The position numbers and the translations under genes were made by a program. DNA of 64,000 nucleotides from Cristatella mucedo. Its lineage: Eukaryota > Bryozoa > Phylactolaemata > Cristatellidae. Below the pieces are notes generated by a model. That model was not told the DNA's origin. It saw nothing but the letters and a program-made list of their open reading frames with translations, and ran no database searches. Location: positions 297,501 to 361,500 of the forward strand of contig WPIO01000170.1 in assembly GCA_009760855.2 (NCBI GenBank), read 5' to 3'. Shown here piece by piece: positions 55,551 to 64,000 of the stretch (positions within the stretch are counted from its first letter, which is position 1; every line of letters starts with the position of its first letter).

Positions 55551-57894
55551 AAACTAATAAGGTTCCTGTTCTATTTTAAAATCTTGTACTGCGGTAGTGA
55601 AGCCACTCATTTCTGCAGCACCTACGAGAAGAGTTGGAGCCATTTTATCGCTCGCCTGTGTCGGGCAAAGTCGTGCGGAGCTCTCTACAGGTGGTGCCGC
55701 TACGAGTACTGTCTCAGGGTTAGGGTTCGCCATTCTCCTGGCACTCGCCAAAGCAATCGATCAGAGACGTCGATCGTTGAGCCACGAAAGTAGTGCCTTA
55801 CCTGCATCCATGGGCGTTCTTTGATGAGTGACGATCCTATCTAAGATCGGGCTAGCCTGGTGTTGCCATCACGGCGTTGGCCGCACACTGAGTCTGGAAC
55901 TTGCCGGCACTCGCTTCCCTCTGACGATCCTTCGGCATTTTTGAATAATTTCTCAATTATTTTAGGTTTTATACTTCGAACAAAAGACTGCAAGAAAAAA
56001 CCGGAACCTCGAACGAAACTATGAACGGAGGTTAGTGAATCAAACGTATCGTCCTTAAACTTGCGGGAAAGTATTGCACTCCAATATCTGGATGCCTTTC
56101 TTTCTCGCCTTTCGGGGGACCGTAAGGGCGGCGAGCATGGCTGGCCATCTAATGCTTGACAAGGGGGGGCTTAAATAACAACCGTCCTAAATCCATGAGC
56201 TCTGAGCCTTAATCCGTTTACGTTCTTTTGCTCTACAAAGTTTACAATTGGAACCAGTTTTTATTTTCCTTCGACTAGAAAACTATTTTTGCAGAGCTGA
56301 TCTTGCGACCATTTGAACAGTCGACCGGAAACGTTGATTGTCTTGAAATAACTCAAGCTGTTGAGGCAGATGTGCACAACAGTGCATTTTCAAAATCGCT
56401 TGGAAATTATATTTCGATAGTGACCCTATGAAGCTATGAACCTAATGAATCTCAAACCCCCGGTTTACATAGGCTGCAGAGAATACATGTTACTTTTTTT
56501 AGCAATAATATCCACTGTCTGCAACGCGACCACTCAGAAAGTTATTTATTCCTAGCGGGAACGAAAGCTTTTTTTACCTTCTTAATAAATATCCCTGTTC
56601 GAGTCGACGTCGAGATCTCTTTGGAAAGTAAGTTCGCGGCTTCAGGAGCAAACGCAACGACAAAGTAGTTTTAGCGTCAATAAAAGGCTCAGCAACAAAT
56701 TTTTCTCCATGATAATGTAGTACCGGGACTAGTTTGAATTGCAATAAGATTCCAAAACGTGAGCAAAGAAAGTCTTGAAATTATGACAGCATTAGGCCGA
56801 GCGATTAAGGCTAAATATATTTCGAGAGCAAGATTGTTTGCGTTTCTGCATTATTGTTAGCAAAATCACATCCAGTGTTTCTGATTTTGTTCTTCCATGT
56901 GACTAGTTTGTGGGTTATGTTTACAACTACCTTACTAACTGTGTTTCCCAATTGGTTATGGCATTTTGAACACTTCTGACCGCTTAGTTACTTAAATTTC
57001 ACGAACGTTTTAAGCTACAAGTGGCAGAATAAGTCAGGCCAAGACTTTGATCGAAGTTGAATAATAAAAATTGACGTTCAATTGTTATTTTTATTAACTC
57101 CTTCATTATTGATTATGTTAATTGTCTATTTTCCAGCCAAGTAATTGAGTGTTGACGTCGCTGGTTGTTACATGGAAATGGTGAAGCACTGTCTGAAGTC
57201 TTCCTTAATATATGGCTGTTGTCGACTGAACTCGTCTATGGAATTCTTTAAAAGGTGAGAAGACTTGTGCCAATCAAGATACTTTAGTTATTGTCATACT
57301 TGTGCTGCGAACGATTCCGTGGGCTCAGAATGTAGTTCCACGTCGTGCAGAGTTGTATGCTTGCTCCTGATTTTTGCATTTGCTGCTTCGAATCTCTACA
57401 CACTCGCTATCTGGCGTTTGATTGTGTATTTGTCACGTTTAAAGTGTAATGCACAGAGCTCGTATCCCTTGGCTATTGCATGAATCGTTCACGTAGAAGC
57501 TCCACTAATTGACATGCCGAAAATTTCTTGTTTAGCTGACGGAATGTCACCTGAGCAACTCGAATATAGTCTCGTTAGTCTGTCTGTTGAGGGAAGGCCT
57601 TGCTGAGGCATTTCTGGTTCTCATAAGGCCCATGTCCTCCCTATCAGGTTTGACGAACTTGCAGGCTCTGGCCATTGCCTAGTGTCTGTACTTTGAAGCC
57701 GTGTGGTCTACCAATGCCGGCAGCCAAACGCTGTCAGCAAATCTCATACGTATAGATATAGGCAAGGGGAGGGTAAGCATTACTGACCCCCATCTGCTTC
57801 TAGGTATGAAAATTGTTCTAATTCAGCTTGCTGGTGGACACCCCATGCGACTTTAGTGCGATGGCTGCCAACGGCCAGGTCAAGAAACTTTCTG
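55551..57894. other. No gene recognised
   Basis: About 2.3 kb, AT-rich on average. A few 60-75-codon open frames exist without similarity or splice context. No repeat family from elsewhere in the window is recognisable. Confidence 0.35.
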
Positions 57895-60750
57895 CCTAAT
57901 AATAACAATAATAATGTACTTGATAAAGCGCCCTCAGAGAACTTGATCTCTTTCTAGGTGCTTTACATTTGTTGCAAAGGGAAAAGCAATTGAATATTAA
58001 GTAAAATCTTGTTTGAAAAAAACAAACAAAATTAATAACATGGTTAGGGGTGACATGCACAGGGTCAGCATGCAAATGTGGTTAGTGGCAGCATGCACAG
58101 TGTCAGCACACATAAGCACGTGAAGGACGAATCCCAGGGACCCACTAATCGCTGTCCTAAATAGGTGTGTTTTTAAGTTCCTTTTAAATGTGGTCAGGTC
58201 AGGGGATGTTCTGACGCAGGTCGGGAGGGAATTCCAGGCTTTGGGAGCATACGAACTCAATGCACGGTCTCCGAAGGATTTAAGGTTTGTACGAGGTATT
58301 TCTAGACTGTTGGATTCCGAAAAAGGGGTGGTACGATGCTTGGCCTGATGGGGGAGTATGTCGGAGAGATAAACTGGAGCCATAGAATGAAGGGACGTAA
58401 AAGTGAGCGACAAAACCTTGAAGTCAATCCGTTGCTTGACTGGTAGCCAGTGCAGGTCGGCGAGAAGTGGAGTAATGTGGCAACAGCGACGCTCACGACA
58501 GACAAGCCTTGCTGCAGAGTTTTGCACCAGCTGCAATCGCCTGATCGCACATGCTGGGAGGCCAGTAAGCAGGGAGTTGCAGAAGTCGAGATGAGATGTC
58601 ACGAATGCATGGACCAACTTAGACGTGGTATCCTTATCCAAACAAGCCCGAATTTTAGCAATGTTGTGAACATGAAAATCGGCAGATTTGACTGTGGAAC
58701 TGATATGGTCGTCTAACGAGAGGTCACTTTGGAATATGACAACTAGATTTCGAGGTGATTCGACAGAAGATATGCTGGCGGAGCCAATTTTGAGAGACAA
58801 CCTTTCCAATCTCTGAATCACACTGGGTTTTCCCATAACTAGTAGGTTAGTTTTCTCATTGCTCAGTTTTAGAAAATTTGATGCCATCCATGTGCGGATG
58901 TCATCAATGCATGCAGCTAGTGAGTTTAGAGAATTTGAGGTGCTCGAAGGCTGGGAGGGATCAAAGCAAAGGTACAACTGAGTGTCATCCGCATAGAAGT
59001 GAAAGCCTAGATTGTGCTTGGCAATCACATCAGCAAGGGGGAGAGTATAAACCGTGAAAAGAACCGGACCTAGCACGGAGCCCTGAGGTACTCCATATTT
59101 CAGAGGTACTTCAGATGATCTTTGTCCATCTACATCAATACTCTGGAGTCTCTCACTTAGATAGGACCTGAATCACTGCAGAGCAGTGCCAGTGATGCCC
59201 AGGCGAGATGAGAGGCGCTCTAGAAGAACTTTGTGATCGATGGTATCAAAAGCTGTCGAAAGATCGAGCAAAACAAGCAGAGACACTCTCCCCATGTCTG
59301 AATTCCTATTTAGGTCGTTATATACCCTAAGCAATGCTGACTCTGTGGAATGATTAGCACTAAAGCCAGACTGGAACTTACTAGCAAGGTATGAGGTTTC
59401 GATATACGAGTTTAGCTGGTCTGCCACGACCCGTTCCAGTGTCTTTGATAGGAATGGTAGAAGGGAGACTGGGCGGTAGTTGCTTAAGCTCTCTTGGTCT
59501 AGTGTCAATTTCTTGAGAAGTGGCCTGACTACAGCTTTTTTGAAAGGTGCTGGGACATGACCTGAGGCTGATGACATAATAATTATGTTGGTTAGTCACG
59601 GCTGAAACAGATCAATGCAATGTAGGAGCAGGAGAGTAGGATTAGGGTCTAAAGGATTTGTTATCTTCTTTGATTGAGATACAAACTTAAGGAGTAGATC
59701 ACTAGTGACCTGCTTTAATCTAGGCATTGAGGTGCAGCCAGGAATCGAGGAACAGCATTCTGGTGGTGATGTTCTCATTGCAGAGATAGATTCCCTGATC
59801 TTGTCTATCTTCGGAACAAAGAATCGCGAGAAGCGATCAGCTAGATCATCTCAAGGATCATCAGGTAAGGAGCTAATCTGGAAGCTCTTGGGGAGATGTT
59901 TTATCGTTGACACCAGCATTTTTGGATTGTGCATATGTGATTCAACAATGTTTTTATAGAAGCTAGACTTGGCCTTTGCTAGGATCGATTAGTACGACCT
60001 ACAGTAGTCTTCACATGCCTGTCGATGGACAGTCAGTCCAGATCTTTTGTATGCCTTATCAAGCTTTCGCTTAGTAGACCTGGCCAGTTTATTATCTGTG
60101 GTAAACCATAGGCCTTCGGGGCAGGGGCACACAGTGTGCTAAGACAGGATTTTGTAACTGGTGGGCGATAGACTACTGCCACTATCGGTAGCATCTTTTT
60201 GGATGAGACCAAGAGAAGTGATTCAAAAGACTGCTTCGAGATTACTGCAAATTGCTTGAAGTTGAATTTCGAGCTCACGATAACAACAACTCCACCTCCA
60301 GTTTTGATCGATCTAGGGGTGAGAAAGAACGAGAAATCAGATAGGGTTGCGTCTTTTTTTGTCGGGCTGTTTATTTATTTTAGCTAAGTTTCAGTTAGGG
60401 CGAGCAGGTCGATACCATTTTCAGAAATAAGGTCGCTTATTACCAGAGGTTTATTGCACATTGAGCGAGGATTCCAAAGGCAAGCGTTAAGTCTGGCCGA
60501 TGGAGTTACAACAGGCCTGATGACCACTAAGTTAGAGAGATTTACAATGACGCATGTGGGGGAGCGTGCTGAGCGGTTCGAGACAATGCTAGGAATACCA
60601 AACAATGAGTTACTCAGCTGGGAGTTCCGTCCCAAAGAGATGCGTCTGACCTGGCGGTTCCGGCCACCTAGGCGGCTACTAGGTGCTTTTCTTTTGTTGA
60701 TGCATAGTTCATGAATCTTTGCAACAAATTGATATCTAGGAATGCATTTG
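57895..60750 (-). mobile_element. Longest LINE-A copy: endonuclease remnant, RT and 3' end
   Basis: Minus strand, in order: a basic N-terminal region; the AP-endonuclease start (LNACLWNPRSMCNKPL, ENGIDLLALTET, then GGGVVVIVSSKFNFKQF and FESLLLV...VVYRPP); a linker (AKSSFYKNIVESHMHNPKM, FVPKIDKIRES); the full RT (YRPVSLLPFLSKTLERVV, LLVLLDLSTAFDTIDHK, GVPQGS, FHFYADDTQLYLCF); the C-terminal domain; and the 3' UTR and tail. RT catalytic aspartates are intact. The endonuclease lacks everything after YRPP, so its catalytic DFN and SDH parts are gone (internal deletion). At least five in-frame stops occur, three at expected Trp codons (after TET, LFQP and GTALQ). The normal stop after SGSL is lost, so the frame runs into the UTR to 57997. 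Confidence 0.95.
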
Positions 60751-61250
60751 ATCTACGATGACGAAGCGATAGCAGCTGCTGACGATCTTAACTAACGTGC
60801 AGGTTACTAGCCAGCTGCATGGCTAAGGCAGCCGCCAGCATGGGTGCCCCAGCAGCCCCAAGCGATAAGCGTTTAGATATCCTTAGGCACGTAATTTTGT
60901 AACCGCGCAGAAGCTCGTCCCCCGGCTCTCTACCGGTGGACTGTGCGATGCAGTGCTGCGGTGCGGTTAAAACACAGGCGGCCACAAATGGGTGCCGAAA
61001 GCAGCACTTTATTGTGGGCCTGTTCGTAGCTGTTACGAGCCGGCGAAAGCGCTTTACACGTCGCACCAGACCAACGGAGTTAACCGCGCGAACTCCCGAA
61101 GTCCGAGTATAACTAACTACCCTATGCGAGCGTCGCTACAGCACCCCAAGATACGAGCGGCTAACTGAGTAGCTGGCAGAACACAACTGCACAGTCTAAG
61201 TTGCACTTAGCTGTCCGTCGCCGCAGGTTCGTCTCTCGTGCTCTCGAAGC
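60751..61250. other. GC-rich block: LINE-A 5' region or solo LTR
   Basis: CpG-rich sequence immediately upstream (minus-strand sense) of LINE-A ORF2. On the minus strand it contains an AATAAAGTGCTGCTTTCGG signal near 61005. A TGTAGCGACGC... to ...CATCGCACA segment at about 61144-60939 could be read as a short LTR. Equally, it may be the LINE 5' UTR. No duplicate is present in the window to decide. Confidence 0.35.
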
Positions 61251-61308
61251 GTAGTCTCGACTACCGAAGCTGCAGCCCCAAGCTCTGTCAGTCCTTTTAT
61301 TTTATACT

Positions 61309-61330
61309 CCTCTCTCTCTCTCTCTCTCTC
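61309..61330. repeat. (TC)n microsatellite
   Basis: Eleven TC units, uninterrupted. Confidence 0.9.
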
Positions 61331-61849
61331 GACCATGGGCGTAGCTGTTCTTGTTTTTGTCGGACCTTAGCTCTCGGTGTCCGTCCTAAGCCTAATTCTT
61401 CTTGGCTAGTCCTTGGCTAGCCCTTGGCCAGTCCTAGGCTAGTCCGTCGCCGTACGGTTGCTCTAGGTGCCCTAGTCAGACCCACTACGGCAAGGGCTAA
61501 TATCGCGGCTAGCCTGAGAGCTGCTCCGTTGCAGTTTCTTATGCACTACGGTCAAATAACAATCAGAATAACTTTAAACAGGTCTTATCTGTATCGCTTC
61601 CTTATAGGATGTTCGGAATAACTTCGGTATTCGGAAGAATTCTGCAACGAACACAAACGCACGTTAGAGCACTCTATGCTAGGTGTATTGATTTTGATAT
61701 ACGACTTCTGCCAATTCTTCGTTTGGAAGTTTCTGCCAGTACAGAATAGGCAGTGAGGGATACGACGATGCTCTTGTAATGGCTTGTTTTCGGCGGCCGT
61801 ATCACTTGTTGGCTTGAAACAAGCTGTTAAGACAGCTCGGTAACCAGTG
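61331..61849. other. No gene; short CTTGGCTAG-type repeats
   Basis: At 61400-61445 a CCTTGGCTAG/CCTAGGCTAG decamer recurs four times. Otherwise nothing is recognised. Confidence 0.4.
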
Positions 61850-63265
61850 ACGGCCAACGATGCCGAAGTTGTGGTTGCCTCGATTTCTTCCTGCAGAATC
61901 CGCAAATCCCTTTTCTTTAGAAGGGCCTTGCAGCTTAGCACAATCGTTTCCAAATACGTTGGTTCTTCCCGAGTGGGTGAGTGACGGCACCCTTACTGAT
62001 GACCTGCTTAAAACAAGTTAGTTCGGTGGCTGAGCACCAAGTGCTGGTGTGTGTGACGTTACAGTATCCGTCGTGTCGATTTAACCTTATGCCTCCGCCC
62101 TTTTTTTATTCGTGGACCTGCCTTACTTCTCGGCTAGGTCGGATACAGATACGACGGTGCCTTTCGATTCTTGTGCTGTCGACGACCTTACCGTTAGCCT
62201 GCTTAAAATAAGATATGTTAGATGGGCTTATGTTGATCGTGACTCTGCACGTATCTCGATCATGGCTGCCTGCAGCCGGCGTCCTTAACTGGCAAAAGAA
62301 GCATAGGTGAGGAGGGCCTATAGAGACGTAGAGCTATAGAAGAGACGCGTTGCGCCAAGCAGTTCTCTAAAACTTACGCTACAGGCATGCTTTGAAGAAT
62401 GTAACGGGCAACAAGCCACCACTTTTTTTGTGCATCGTAAATTTCGCTGTACCAGCACCCTGACAGTCACTTTCCGTCCTGCTGCCGAGTAATCTGCACT
62501 CTGTAAGCAGTCAACGGTAATGTCCATCGTAGTCTGGAGACAGTTCGTGTATAAGTCCGACGTGAAGTCAAAGCTGTCTTTCGAAGGACCTTGCAGCTTG
62601 GCACAATCGTTTCCTGATACGATTGTACTTTTAGAATGGGTCAGTGATGGCGCCCTTACCAAAGTCTCGCTTAAAACAAGCTAGCTTTCCCGGTGAAGCA
62701 CCAGATGACGGTTTGGGTCGTCATAGTATCCTTTCCCTTGATTATGACGTTAGGCGTCTGCCTATTATCTTTTGTTGGACGGGGCTTGCAGCCCGATGTG
62801 GACGGCGCCGGATACGACTTTGCTTTTTGATTCTTGTGCTGTCGACAGCTTTACGGTAGGCCTGCCTTAAATGAGCTACTTGGGCGGCCCTAATGTCCTC
62901 TTAGACGCAGCAGATTTCTTGACTATGGCAGCAAGCAGGAGGCGGCCTCAACTTCACAACGGAGATTAGGTGTGGAGTGCCCACGGAGACAACATACCAT
63001 AGAAGAGATATATATACGTCGTGCTAAGCAGTAATGTAAAATCTAACCTATCGTCTTACTTTGAAGAACATGGGAGGCAAGAAGCAAGAACGTTGTTTGC
63101 ACAACGTAAATTGTACTGCACCGGTATCCCGACAGCTATTTTCTGTCCTGCTCTTCAGCCGACTATTTGACATTGAGTATACAATTAAGGGCAATGTGCA
63201 TCGTAGTCTGAAGACCGTGCGTTTGAACGTCCCATGTGAAGTCGAAGCTTCTGTTGTTTGCTGAG
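61850..63265 (+). repeat. R2 repeat array, plus orientation
   Basis: Module B (61981-62211), a linker (62250-62640), module A (62644-62859) and a second linker (about 63060-63250) follow one another. The linker landmark CTTTGAAGAA recurs at about 62390 and 63061, and CAGCTTGGCACAATCGTTTC-type blocks recur at about 61930 and 62594, giving a period near 0.67 kb. The order B-linker-A is the same as in the minus-strand array at 47.2-48.6 kb. The A module again has an open frame of about 70 codons. Non-coding satellite-like DNA is the simplest reading. Confidence 0.75.
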
Positions 63266-64000
63266 ACGTACTCGTTTACCATATGCAGTCGGAAGTACAA
63301 AGGTACTACCGTAATCATGTTCCATATTCGGTAAACATTTAAGATCGTTACCTTAACAAGTAGGAAAGGAGAAGTGTCAGATGATGCTGATAACCTCGTG
63401 ATCATCCAAGTCAATGCAACGTATTTGGTCAGACAGAGTAGCAGTTATGTCGCCTAGCTTACCATGCAGGAAAAGAGAAGTATCAAATTATGCTGACTCC
63501 CTTGTGATCATGCTAGTTGATGCAACGTACGTGGACAGAAAAACTCGCTTACGTCTTTTTACTGCCCTCGCTGTGACTCGTCGATGAGCCTAAATCATGG
63601 AACAACGACAACAAATCTTTTTGAATTCACGGCTAGCTTAGAGCAGCAAGATCATTGGCCTTCTGGCCTATTTCATTTGGCATCCGCATGCTTTACAGTT
63701 TCACTCCGCGCGCACCTATCTGTTTTGAACTCTGTCCAGGTAGAGTAGCTCTCTCACTTTCCAATAACTCACTGACTCTTCATCGCTCTCTCATTCCTAA
63801 CCAGTGCACACGGCGTGCGTCCCTCCGGTAGGTCCTTTAGGAGCACTGCCTCTTACTGGCGTTCCGTAGGCCCGTGCCTTGCTTTGATGCTCTGCTAGGC
63901 GTATAGGCCTAAGGTTCTCTCAGTTCACCCCGGCGATCGTGCTGTTTAGCTTCCGCATCATCCACTTTATTTACCACTAAAATTTAGTAGATTGGCCGGC
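63266..64000. other. No gene; short diverged duplication
   Basis: AAGTAGGAAAGGAGAAGTGTCA...TGATGCTGATAACCTCGTGATCATCC (63357-63408) is echoed by AGGAAAAGAGAAGTATCAAA...CCTTGTGATCAT (63468-63510), about 110 bases apart. This may be the edge of another R2-type repeat. Nothing else is recognised to the window end. Confidence 0.4.

Noticed and set aside
57265-57483. A small membrane protein of 72 residues
   Set aside because: The hydrophobic stretch lies in AT-rich DNA with no splice or promoter context and no similarity; chance is likely.
57895-60750. APOBEC-like G-to-A hypermutation, because three Trp codons became stops
   Set aside because: Other differences from the related copies in the same frame are not biased to G-to-A, so ordinary decay is enough.
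1-64000. CRISPR array, operons, phage or bacterial genes
   Set aside because: No regularly spaced short repeats, no dense coding and no ribosome-binding pattern. All strong coding signals are eukaryotic retroelements.

Overview
This window looks like repeat-dense intergenic and intronic DNA from an animal genome, most likely an invertebrate. There is no operon structure, no long intact host gene, and no prokaryotic gene density. Most recognisable coding sequence belongs to non-LTR retrotransposons of the CR1/L2 group, tRNA-derived SINEs and Ty3/gypsy-type LTR elements, set among microsatellites and CpG-rich islands. I cannot name the species.

Layout. 0-4.6 kb: old L2-like LINE pieces, a tRNA-SINE and a 540-bp pyrimidine-rich microsatellite. 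4.6-12 kb: CpG-rich blocks with two candidate minus-strand host exons (6.9 and 11.8 kb), LINE fragments of two families (here LINE-A and LINE-B) and a SINE nested in a SINE at 9.9-10.3 kb. 12-22 kb: three decayed LINE-A copies and long stretches with nothing recognisable. 22.5-27.7 kb: a LINE-A copy holding a second, opposite LINE-A copy, then an older LINE-A, then a CpG-rich block with further candidate exons. 30-34 kb: a candidate terminal exon, a LINE-A and a LINE-B, both minus strand. 34.9-46.2 kb: a three-copy unknown repeat (R3), two copies head-to-tail, plus a fossil LTR-gag fragment at 35.8-36.9 kb. 47.2-48.6 and 61.9-63.3 kb: two arrays of another unknown repeat (R2) in opposite orientation. 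49.1-55.5 kb: a layered Ty3/gypsy fossil holding a LINE-A, a complete short non-autonomous LTR element with a perfect 5-bp target duplication, and an LTR scrap. 57.9-60.75 kb: the longest LINE-A copy, covering endonuclease and reverse transcriptase.

How the parts relate. LINE-A ends in a short nested hairpin followed by (ATT)n. Two unrelated tRNA-derived SINE families end in the same or a very similar tail. This is the usual sign of SINEs that borrow a LINE's reverse transcriptase. Nesting gives relative ages: gypsy pol is older than both the LINE-A and the short LTR element inside it, R3 is older than its LINE-B insertion, and SINE-2 is older than SINE-1 at 9.9 kb. The host-gene evidence (short GC3-rich open exons with plausible splice sites, nearly all on the minus strand between 6 and 30 kb) is suggestive only. 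No protein family could be assigned with confidence.
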